A stretch of 6,568 nt of DNA. Source: CAZMFZ01 sp964565665 (GTDB lineage Bacteria > Bacteroidota > Bacteroidia > Cytophagales > UBA9547). The stretch lies in assembly GCA_964565665.1 (NCBI GenBank), contig CAZMFZ010000156.1:1-6568 (forward strand), written 5' to 3'. Positions 1 to 6,568 of the stretch are shown here, one piece after another. Below the pieces are notes generated by a model. The model was not told where the DNA came from. It searched no databases and worked only from the letters and a program-made list of their open reading frames with translations. The number at the start of each line of letters is the position of its first letter. The first letter of the stretch is position 1. The translations under genes and the position numbers were made by a program.

Positions 1-24
1 CAATTTAAAGAAATAAAACGGCCT

Positions 25-1794
25 ATGAAAAAATTCTATCCTGAATTTCTAGAGAAACTTAGTATAGTAGCAATAACTGATAAGGCTGGCACTATTATAT
101 ATGTTAATGACAAGTTTTGTGAAATTTCACAATACAGCAGGGAAGAACTTATTGGGCAGAATCACAGGATTATAAATTCTGGTTTACATGATAAATCATT
201 TTTTGCCGAAATGTGGAACACCATCTCGCAAGGGAACGAATGGCGAGGAGAAATATGCAATAAAGCAAAAGACGGAAGCTTTTATTGGGTTGACACGTTT
301 ATTGCTCCAGAACTTGACGAAAACAATCACCCTATTCGATATTATTCATTTAGAATACTAATAACTGACCGTAAAAAACAGGAGTTTATCAACGATCAGA
401 TAAACAAAGAATTATATACTAAAAACGTGTATCTTAATTCTATCTTAAATACTCAAAGCAACTTATTTGTGATAAGGGTAAATATGAAGGGGAATTATAC
501 TTATGTTAATGAAGCACTCCTGAAAAAACTAGGCTATAATCTTGAAGATTTTATAGGCAAACATTTTTCATTCAGCATTCACCCCGATGATATTGGACTA
601 TGCCAAGTGGCAATTGCCAAAGCTTTAGAAAATATGGGAGAACCTAGCATTGTTTCTTTAAGGAAATATAGCTCATGGGGCGAAATTTTCTTATCAGAAT
701 GGCATTTCGTTGCTATTTGCGATACTCACGGGGTTCCATTTGAAATGCAGGCCATTGGGTTTGATATTACTGAGAAATCACGATATGCAGAAGAAATAAA
801 CACAACCAAGCAGCAAATGGAAAGCATCTTGTCTTCCATTGATGAAGTGATATGGTCGTGCAGAGCCGATGATTTCAAAATTTTATATATGAATAAAACA
901 TCTTTAAAACTTTTCGGATATACCCCGGAAGAGTTTTGCCAAGATGAATACCTGATGTTTAACATAATTCAGAAAGATGATTTACTAGGATTTACCGACC
1001 ATTTGAAAAGATTGAAACTTAATGGCAATAGTGTGTTTGAATATAAAATTTGCCACAAAAACGGAAGCATTAAGCATATTTACGATAGAGTGACTAAAAT
1101 TCAAAACAAAGATGGAAGTTTTACATTGAATGGTGTGGCGGCTGACCTCACCAGCCTAAAGCAGTTTGAAGAAAAAACCAAAAACTATGAAAAAAGACTG
1201 ATCCGCACTTTTGAAACTATTTCAGGAGCATTTTACCTGCTTAATAAAGAATGGAAATTTGAATATTTGAATGACGCAGCAGAAAAGCTATTATTACGCA
1301 CTAAAATTGAGCTTATGCACCAAATAATTTGGGATGTGTTTCCGGACAGCAATGATTCGAAAATCCACAAAAAATTTACTGATGCCGTGCTTTTCAATAA
1401 AAATATGCATTTTGAAGACTATAATGAATCGCTAAATGCTTGGTTTTCAATATCGGCTTATCCCAACAACGAGGGCTTAGCTGTGCATTTTCAAGACATC
1501 ACCTCAAAGAAATTGGCTGAAGATATTTTGAAAATGCAAAACCGAAAATTTCAAGAAATAGCCTGGATACAATCGCATAAAGTGCGAAGCCCTGTAGCAA
1601 ATATTTTAGGACTTATAAGTATAATGGATAAAACTAACTTTGCAAACCCTGTGAATTCACATGCCTTGAAATTGTTAGAAAATGCAGCACATAAATTAGA
1701 TGAGATTATTCACGAAATAGTGTACAAAGCACAGGAAATAAGTGCCTTTCAAGACTTTAATGAAGAAATAAGTATTGATAAAGAGGAGAAATAA
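25..1794 (+). CDS. Multi-PAS sensory protein with a C-terminal DHp-like hairpin, no kinase domain
   Basis: Cytoplasmic signalling protein of 589 residues with no signal peptide or membrane segment. Four PAS domains are visible at about residues 8-115, 135-250, 265-378 and 393-496, three of them ending in PAC-like wording (GFDITEK, GVAADLTSLK, HFQDITSKK). PAS-1 resembles the Aer/NifL flavin type (NHRIINSG, MWNTISQGNEWRGE, KDGSFYWV). Residues 505-572 form a helical hairpin like a histidine-kinase dimerisation domain, with SHKVRSPVANILGL placing the phospho-acceptor-like His at 518. The protein ends there: no N, G1 or G2 box follows, and the 134-base spacer downstream is too short to hold one, so this is not a frameshifted kinase. 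It probably senses redox state or small ligands and passes the signal by contact or dimerisation. Start: ATG at 25 is the first Met in the window, but the frame is open back to base 1, so a longer N-terminus is possible. Domain calls are firm; the function is inferred. Confidence 0.85.
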   Translation: MKKFYPEFLEKLSIVAITDKAGTIIYVNDKFCEISQYSREELIGQNHRIINSGLHDKSFFAEMWNTISQGNEWRGEICNKAKDGSFYWVDTFIAPELDENNHPIRYYSFRILITDRKKQEFINDQINKELYTKNVYLNSILNTQSNLFVIRVNMKGNYTYVNEALLKKLGYNLEDFIGKHFSFSIHPDDIGLCQVAIAKALENMGEPSIVSLRKYSSWGEIFLSEWHFVAICDTHGVPFEMQAIGFDITEKSRYAEEINTTKQQMESILSSIDEVIWSCRADDFKILYMNKTSLKLFGYTPEEFCQDEYLMFNIIQKDDLLGFTDHLKRLKLNGNSVFEYKICHKNGSIKHIYDRVTKIQNKDGSFTLNGVAADLTSLKQFEEKTKNYEKRLIRTFETISGAFYLLNKEWKFEYLNDAAEKLLLRTKIELMHQIIWDVFPDSNDSKIHKKFTDAVLFNKNMHFEDYNESLNAWFSISAYPNNEGLAVHFQDITSKKLAEDILKMQNRKFQEIAWIQSHKVRSPVANILGLISIMDKTNFANPVNSHALKLLENAAHKLDEIIHEIVYKAQEISAFQDFNEEISIDKEEK

Positions 1795-1847
1795 GGGTTA
1801 ATGATAAGATGCTTAATTGTAGTCCTCACTTTAAACTAGCCCATTAG

Positions 1848-1868
1848 GTTATAGATAAATTATATAAC
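1848..1868. repeat. Small AT-rich inverted repeat in the intergenic spacer
   Basis: GTTATA and TATAAC form perfect 6-base arms around a 9-base loop, between the PAS gene and the small membrane-protein gene. The stem is too weak and lacks a T tract, so it is not a good terminator. It could be an operator-like site, or chance in AT-rich DNA. The rest of the 134-base spacer holds no gene that I can see. Confidence 0.2.
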
Positions 1869-1887
1869 TGATTCCAAACTTCAAATT

Positions 1888-1904
1888 TATTTTGTCGTAT
1901 TTTG
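1888..1904 (+). promoter_or_regulatory. Possible promoter: two TATTTTG boxes ahead of the membrane-protein gene
   Basis: TATTTTG occurs at 1888-1894 and again at 1898-1904, one helical turn apart, with the second copy ending 24 bases before the ATG at 1929. Each is one base short of the Bacteroidota -7 consensus TAnnTTTG. No clear TTG -33 element is found at the expected distance upstream, so this is a weak candidate based on position and partial motif only. Confidence 0.2.
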
Positions 1905-1928
1905 GCATGAATTAAAGCAAAGAAAAAT

Positions 1929-2621
1929 ATGAGCAAGTTAATACGCCCGACTTATCCAACAGAAATTAACATTTTTATTCTCACCATTATATTTTTACTT
2001 TCATGCTTTTTTTCGCACGAAATGTTTGAGATTCATTTTCGCGATCCCGATGACACCTTTAAAGGCTATCCTGGGATGATACTTATAGGTGTAGCTGTAG
2101 TGCTTATGGTTTTGATAGTTTGGGAAGAAATATTATTTCAGGTAAAACTACAGCCAATAGAGGGAGGGCTTATTTTTAGAAACCATCAAACAAAATTAAT
2201 TACTCAGTTGGTTATTTATGGTGCTATAACCGCCATTTTCGCCTATATATATTTCCAATACCAAGTTAAATTGCTTCACTTTATTATTTGGGTAGCAGTT
2301 TGTATGGTTCCACCCGTGATTGATAAAATAATTTCCGGCATTAATAATTATTTTGATTTCTTAAAGTTGACAGATACCACCATTGCCTATAAAAACAACG
2401 AGTTAGAAGGCAGTTTTAATGTAAAAGACCTACAAAGTATCGTGATCGTTCATGATCGGGCAGAGATGGTGCATAAAATTGAACTTTTTTTTTTGAACGA
2501 TGAAAAAGTGACGATTGACATTGATGAAATGGAGTTGGAAGCTTTTTATATTTACATCTATGAATTTATTTCCACTCATTATAAAGATTTGCTTACAGAG
2601 GTAAAAAACACCCTTAATTAA
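1929..2621 (+). CDS. Unrecognised four-segment membrane protein with a soluble C-terminal domain
   Basis: I do not recognise this 230-residue protein. Hydrophobic stretches at about residues 13-29, 48-67, 91-110 and 114-131 predict four membrane helices, the last two forming a tight hairpin. Residues 145-230 are soluble, alternate in a strand-like way (TTIAYKNNELEGSF, LQSIVIVHD, HKIELFFL, KVTIDID) and end in a helix. That pattern resembles the small PH-like domains attached to bacterial membrane proteins, but this is a guess from pattern only. The start is well fixed: an in-frame TGA at 1908-1910 lies six codons upstream with no other ATG between, and the next internal Met (residue 32) would remove the first membrane helix. 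The leader is A-rich (AAAGAAAAAT) without a Shine-Dalgarno sequence. Ten consecutive Ts at 2485-2494 lie in the coding sequence. It stands alone, convergent with the efflux genes, and nothing ties it to them. Confidence 0.75.
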   Translation: MSKLIRPTYPTEINIFILTIIFLLSCFFSHEMFEIHFRDPDDTFKGYPGMILIGVAVVLMVLIVWEEILFQVKLQPIEGGLIFRNHQTKLITQLVIYGAITAIFAYIYFQYQVKLLHFIIWVAVCMVPPVIDKIISGINNYFDFLKLTDTTIAYKNNELEGSFNVKDLQSIVIVHDRAEMVHKIELFFLNDEKVTIDIDEMELEAFYIYIYEFISTHYKDLLTEVKNTLN

Positions 2622-2642
2622 GGTAAATTTAATTTTTTCACC
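2600..2642. terminator. Candidate bidirectional terminator at a convergent junction
   Basis: The two convergent stop codons are separated by only 16 bases. The perfect 12-base palindrome CCTTAATTAAGG at 2612-2623 can fold with a 4-base loop. Read on the minus strand it is followed by GGTGTTTTTT; on the plus strand it is followed by AT-rich DNA ending in six Ts at 2633-2638. Outside it, GGT plus A6 (2600-2608) can pair with T6 plus ACC (2633-2642) with one bulged C. The structure overlaps the last codons of both genes. The stem is short, so termination strength is uncertain. Confidence 0.4.
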
Positions 2643-4074
2643 ATCCTCCACCCAACACCTGATACATTTTTACCGTGGCATTTAATTGTAGCTTCTTGGT
2701 TTCAACAAGTTCCATTTTCGATTCTAAGGCATCGCGTTGGGTAAGCAATATTTCCATATAGTCTGCCAAGGCAGATTTGAATAATGAGATGGAGATATTG
2801 ATAGATCGTGTAAGTGCTTGTACTTGTTTCGATTTCAAATCGTAGCTTTTGTCAAGATTGCTGATATTAGCAATCTGATTCGAAACCTCGATGTAAGCAT
2901 TTAAAATAGTGCGTTCGTATTGGTACACAGCTTGTATTTGCCTTGCGTTTGCAGAATAATATTCTGCCTTAATCCCATTTCTATTGATTAAAGGTGCTAC
3001 TAAACTTCCTGCGGCATTGTAAAGCAGCGATTGCGGGGTTGTGATTAAAAACTTAGGGTTGAAGGCCTCGTATCCTATAGCAGCGGTAATATTGAGTGTA
3101 GGATAAAAATTGGCCTTAGCCACTTTAATGTCTAGATTTGCAGCCGCTAAATCCTGCTCGGCTTGCTTGATATCCGGGCGATTTTGCAGTAGTTGCGATG
3201 GAATACCGGCCATAATAGTGGCAGGTACTAAATCAACAAATGTCTTTGAACTTCTTTTGATAAGAATTGGGAAGCGACCCACCAGAAAATTAATCCTATT
3301 TTCCGCCTCAATTATTTTTTGTTGAACATAGAATTGACGGCTTTGATTTTTAAATACTTCGGCTTCAAATCTGCGCACAGCAAGCTCGGTAACTAAGCCT
3401 GCTTGTTTCTGTAGTTTTATTATTTCAAGGGCATTTGTTTGAATCTCAATGTTCTGTTTCAGTATTTCTAGCTGATTATCGAGTGCCATTAATTCATTAT
3501 AATTGGTGGCTATTTCTGCTATTAACAATGTGACCAAGAGATTTTTGCCCTCAACCGATGCTAGGTATTTAAAAAAAGCAGATTTTCTGGCATTGCGTAG
3601 CTGTTTCCATATATCTACCTGCCAAGATATGTTGGCAGAAATTAGATAGTCTGCCAAAGGTGTAGGCGTTTTTGTTCCTGGCTTAATATAGTTATAGGCA
3701 TCTATAGACCCTAATCGAGTATAGTCGCCTTGCTTCTCAAGACCCGCCCCACCAAATAAACTCAAAAATGGCAAATATTGGCCTTTTCTGGCTCTTATTT
3801 GGTTAGTGGCTATGTTAATGTCTTGTATAATAACATTCAAACCTTGATTATTTTGCAATGCAGTGTCAATGAGGTTAGCCAAATTAGGATCTTTAAAGAA
3901 ATCTCTCCAGCGGATTTTGGCTGTATTGGTACTATCTTTAGTATTTTGATAGCTAAAAGGCACATCTTTTTTTACATTTTTTTGCACTAAGCTAGGTACA
4001 CAAGCAGTGAAAAAAAGAAATAAAACAGCCGTCCAACCCCTGAAGTAGGAGTTGCAAAATATTCTAATGACCAT
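2638..4074 (-). CDS. Outer-membrane efflux lipoprotein, TolC/NodT family
   Basis: Outer-membrane channel of a tripartite RND exporter, 478 residues, the usual length for the family. The N-terminus is a signal peptide (hydrophobic residues 14-22) ending in FTAC with Cys25 as the likely lipidation site; Phe at -3 is less usual than Leu. Family landmarks in order: WRDFFKDPNLANLIDTAL (55-72), the PSQLLQNRPDI motif that opens the second repeat, AKANFYPTLNI, VAPLINRNGIKAEY, and the C-terminal YQVLGGGW typical of NodT-type proteins. Two outer-membrane efflux repeats cover roughly residues 60-250 and 270-475. The start is fixed: an in-frame TAA at 4087-4089 lies four codons upstream of the ATG. The gene begins inside the end of the pump gene (11-base overlap), so it is probably translationally coupled to it. 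No Shine-Dalgarno sequence is seen, only the purine stretch AGAAGAAAA. The transported substrate cannot be read from the sequence. Confidence 0.95.
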   Translation of the reverse strand: MVIRIFCNSYFRGWTAVLFLFFTACVPSLVQKNVKKDVPFSYQNTKDSTNTAKIRWRDFFKDPNLANLIDTALQNNQGLNVIIQDINIATNQIRARKGQYLPFLSLFGGAGLEKQGDYTRLGSIDAYNYIKPGTKTPTPLADYLISANISWQVDIWKQLRNARKSAFFKYLASVEGKNLLVTLLIAEIATNYNELMALDNQLEILKQNIEIQTNALEIIKLQKQAGLVTELAVRRFEAEVFKNQSRQFYVQQKIIEAENRINFLVGRFPILIKRSSKTFVDLVPATIMAGIPSQLLQNRPDIKQAEQDLAAANLDIKVAKANFYPTLNITAAIGYEAFNPKFLITTPQSLLYNAAGSLVAPLINRNGIKAEYYSANARQIQAVYQYERTILNAYIEVSNQIANISNLDKSYDLKSKQVQALTRSINISISLFKSALADYMEILLTQRDALESKMELVETKKLQLNATVKMYQVLGGGW

Positions 4075-6568
4075 GATTTTCTTCTGTTAATGGATCCATT
4101 TCCTCATTTTTAATCAGATCTCTACCTTCGGCAATGCTTCCAAAAATATAATACAGGCCAGGAATAACGATTACGCCAAACACTGTACCGAACACCATAC
4201 CTCCCATGGCACAGTTACCAATGGTCTGGTTGGCAATAGCCCCTGGCCCATGGGCCAAAACCAAAGGAATCAGACCTGCGATAAAGGCAAAAGAGGTCAT
4301 CAAAATAGGTCGAAAACGGGCTTTAGCTCCTTCCATGGCGGCTTCTAACACGGTCGCACCTTGTTGTTTCTTTTGAATCGCAAACTCTACGATAAGCACC
4401 GCATTTTTGCCTAATAAACCAACCAACATCACTAGCGCAACTTGAGCGTAAATATCGTTTGCCAAACCCATCATCTTCAAAAAGAAAAAAGCACCAAATA
4501 TTCCCGCAGGCAGTGATAAAATAACGGACAAAGGAAGAATGAAACTTTCATATTGAGCAGATAGTACGAGATAAACAAACACCAAAACGATTAAAAATAT
4601 GATGATAGATTCATTTCCTCCTGCCCGTATTACTTCATCTTTTGTTAAACCAGCCCAGTCAATGTCAAAACCCTTTGGCAACGTTTTAGCAGCTACTTCT
4701 TGTATGGCTTCAATAGCTTGCCCACTGCTATATCCTTTTGCAGCGGCACATTGAATGGTAGCTGTGGTGTACATATTATATCTGTTAATTTCATAAATGC
4801 CTTGCGTTTTTTTAAGTTTCATGAAAGAAGAATAGGGTACCATTTCGCCCGTTTCATTTTTTACATATAGGCTCAAAACATCTGATGGAAGCTTTCTAAA
4901 GGATGGGTCAGCTTGCACGAATACTTTAAAAAAACGAGCAAATTTGATAAAGCCGATGTCATAAGTACTACCAATTAAAATGGAAAGGTTTTCCATCGCT
5001 TTGCCAATAGTTACGCCTTTTTGCATGGCAGCTTTGTTATCAATTTCTAATTCATATTGAGGATAGTCAGTTCTGTAAAAGGTAAATAAAGAAGTCAATT
5101 CTGGTCGTTTTTCTAACTTAACCATGAACTCTTCTGTTATTTTACCAAGCCTCAGATAATCAATATCTGTGTTTTTATCTAGCAATTGTAGCGTAAGACC
5201 ACCAGCAGCCCCATAACCAGGTACGGCAGGCGGGCCAAAGAACTCAACGGCAGCACCGGGAATATTCTTAACAGATTCTTCTAATTCTTCTATAATTTCT
5301 TTTACAGTATGATGTCGCTCATGCCAAGAATCTAAATTGATCAAGCAGGTGCCTGAGTTTGAGCCTCTTCCTTGGGTCAATACTTCGTAGCCAGCCAATG
5401 ACGAAACTGACTTTACGCCTTTTATTTTAAGAGCTAAATCTTGCAATTGACGACTTACTGCGTAGGTTCTCTCTAACGTAGAGCCTGGAGGAGTTTGAAT
5501 AACCGCATATATCATTCCTTGATCTTCACTAGGCACAAAACCTGCGGGTAAAAATTTATTGACTCCGAATATACCAAAGCAAAACACTAACAATAAGCCC
5601 CAAGTAACTACTTTGCGATTGACAATCATTTTCAATAGCCACATATATCTGCCAGTAAGCCTTTCAAAGAAATGATTGAATCCGCCCAAGAATTTATTCA
5701 TCAGCGTTTTCTTCCTTGGTTGCCCATGTGTTTTCTTTAAAATCATTGCACAAAGCACTGGAGTAAGTGTAAGTGCGACTATGCCTGAAATAATGATAGA
5801 AGCTGCCATCGTAATAGCGAACTGCCGATAAAATATACCGACAGGACCAGACATAAATGCCACAGGCACAAATACAGAAGTCATTAGTAAAGTAATAGCG
5901 ATGATGGCTCCGCTAATTTCTCCAAGCACTTTTTTAACTGCTTGGTACACCGAGAGGTGAGGCTCGTCTTCCAACTTGGCATGGACAGCCTCTACTACTA
6001 CAATGGCATCATCGACCACGATACCGATGGCTAAGACAAGTGCAAATAAGGTGATTAGGTTGATCGTAATGCCCAAAGCCTGCATTACAAAAAAGGCACC
6101 TATCAAAGATACAGGTACGGCTAATGTTGGAATGAGGGTAGAACGCCAATCGCCCAAGAATATGAAAACCACCAAAGCCACCAAGATAAAGGCATCTCTC
6201 AATGTCTTAATTACTTCATCAATAGAGGCATCTAAAAAGTTTGATACATCGTAGCTGATTTCATATTCCATTCCGGGAGGAAATTTTTTCTTCATCTCCT
6301 CCAATTTCGCTTTTACTTCTGTAATTACTTCAGTAGCATTGCTTCCAAATGTCTGATTTAGTACAATCGCAGCAGAGGGATATTGGTCTTTATTAGAATA
6401 AATATCATAATATTCGCTACCGAGCTCAACTTCTGCTACATCTCTTAACCTCAGTATCTCTCCTTGAGGATTGGCTCGAATTATTATATCTCTATATTGC
6501 TCTGGTTCGCTGTATCTGCCCTGATATGTAAGTACATATTCAATAGATTCTGAGCGTTTGCTATCTGC
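4064..6568 (-). CDS. RND multidrug efflux pump, AcrB/HAE1 family (N-terminus cut off by window edge)
   Basis: Inner-membrane proton-driven exporter subunit. The frame is open from base 6568, giving 834 residues; the family is usually about 1,040-1,060, so some 200-220 N-terminal residues including TM1 lie outside. The TTG at 6302-6304 is not the start: the 88 codons before it read as porter-domain sequence (YVLTYQGRYSEPEQY, LRLRDVAEVELGSEYYDIYS). TM2-TM7 follow, then the second periplasmic porter and docking region, then TM8-TM12. The proton relay is complete: Asp-Asp in GIVVDDAIVVVE (bases 6008-6013, matching AcrB D407/D408), Lys in GLLGKNAVLIVEF (4406-4408, matching K940), and Arg and Thr in ARFRPILMT (matching R971/T978). 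The reading frame is intact, with no frameshift or missing segment. It overlaps the outer-membrane gene by 11 bases. The adaptor gene is expected upstream, off-window. The substrate is not predictable. Confidence 0.97.
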   Translation of the reverse strand, partial: ADSKRSESIEYVLTYQGRYSEPEQYRDIIIRANPQGEILRLRDVAEVELGSEYYDIYSNKDQYPSAAIVLNQTFGSNATEVITEVKAKLEEMKKKFPPGMEYEISYDVSNFLDASIDEVIKTLRDAFILVALVVFIFLGDWRSTLIPTLAVPVSLIGAFFVMQALGITINLITLFALVLAIGIVVDDAIVVVEAVHAKLEDEPHLSVYQAVKKVLGEISGAIIAITLLMTSVFVPVAFMSGPVGIFYRQFAITMAASIIISGIVALTLTPVLCAMILKKTHGQPRKKTLMNKFLGGFNHFFERLTGRYMWLLKMIVNRKVVTWGLLLVFCFGIFGVNKFLPAGFVPSEDQGMIYAVIQTPPGSTLERTYAVSRQLQDLALKIKGVKSVSSLAGYEVLTQGRGSNSGTCLINLDSWHERHHTVKEIIEELEESVKNIPGAAVEFFGPPAVPGYGAAGGLTLQLLDKNTDIDYLRLGKITEEFMVKLEKRPELTSLFTFYRTDYPQYELEIDNKAAMQKGVTIGKAMENLSILIGSTYDIGFIKFARFFKVFVQADPSFRKLPSDVLSLYVKNETGEMVPYSSFMKLKKTQGIYEINRYNMYTTATIQCAAAKGYSSGQAIEAIQEVAAKTLPKGFDIDWAGLTKDEVIRAGGNESIIIFLIVLVFVYLVLSAQYESFILPLSVILSLPAGIFGAFFFLKMMGLANDIYAQVALVMLVGLLGKNAVLIVEFAIQKKQQGATVLEAAMEGAKARFRPILMTSFAFIAGLIPLVLAHGPGAIANQTIGNCAMGGMVFGTVFGVIVIPGLYYIFGSIAEGRDLIKNEEMDPLTEENHGH

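Noticed and set aside
726..965. Minus-strand open frame of 79 codons
   Set aside because: It lies wholly inside the PAS gene, has no recognisable motif, and the plus-strand frame is clearly coding there.
1795..1928. Possible lost kinase ATP-binding domain after the PAS gene
   Set aside because: Only 134 bases are available, too short for a HATPase domain, and no frame there shows its motifs.
2430..2651. Minus-strand open frame of 73 codons across the convergent junction
   Set aside because: It overlaps the membrane-protein gene and the end of the efflux gene, and its composition looks like an antisense reading of them.
3110..3325. Plus-strand open frame of 71 codons
   Set aside because: Antisense to the conserved NRPDI and FYPTLN region of the TolC-family gene; no independent support.
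3778..3990. Plus-strand open frame of 70 codons
   Set aside because: Antisense to the N-terminal part of the TolC-family gene; no family resemblance.
5976..6254. Plus-strand open frame of 92 codons rich in Thr, Ser and Lys
   Set aside because: Exact antisense of the conserved TM2-TM4 region of the RND pump; its low-complexity composition is a by-product of the opposite-strand hydrophobic codons.
6302..6304. Start of the pump gene at a TTG codon, giving a 746-residue protein
   Set aside because: The frame is open for 88 further codons to the window edge and these encode typical RND porter sequence, so the TTG is an internal Leu and the gene is cut by the window.

Overview
The window looks like an ordinary chromosomal stretch from a member of the Bacteroidota. 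The grounds are its AT-rich composition, A-rich start-codon leaders without Shine-Dalgarno sequences, a PAS protein ending in a histidine-bearing helix hairpin of the type common in this phylum, and RND pump and outer-membrane proteins with Bacteroidota-like wording. This is an inference from sequence character; no marker gene is present to fix a genus. I see no mobile element, CRISPR array, RNA gene or phage gene.

Layout: (1) Bases 1-1794, plus strand: a soluble protein of four PAS domains followed by a short His-containing dimerisation hairpin, with no ATP-binding kinase domain. Its frame is open to the left edge, so its true start is not certain. (2) Bases 1795-1928: a 134-base AT-rich spacer with a possible promoter. 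(3) Bases 1929-2621, plus strand: an unrecognised 230-residue protein with about four membrane segments and a soluble C-terminal domain, containing a run of ten Ts within the coding sequence. (4) Bases 2622-2637: a very short convergent junction that sits inside a candidate two-way terminator. (5) Bases 2638-4074, minus strand: a TolC/NodT-type outer-membrane efflux lipoprotein. (6) Bases 4064-6568, minus strand: the C-terminal 834 residues of an AcrB-like RND pump whose start lies beyond the right edge. A TTG codon at 6304 is only an internal Leu; the frame stays open for 88 more codons to the window edge, and these encode typical RND porter sequence.

The two minus-strand genes overlap by 11 bases and together form the inner-membrane and outer-membrane parts of a tripartite drug or metabolite exporter. 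The periplasmic adaptor (HlyD/AcrA family) is expected just upstream of the pump, outside this window. The PAS protein and the small membrane protein point the other way and have no visible functional link to the pump.

I do not see a convincing undescribed system. The points most worth checking are the kinase-less PAS protein with a Lys after its His, its flavin-type first PAS domain, and the slippage-prone T tract in the unknown membrane protein.
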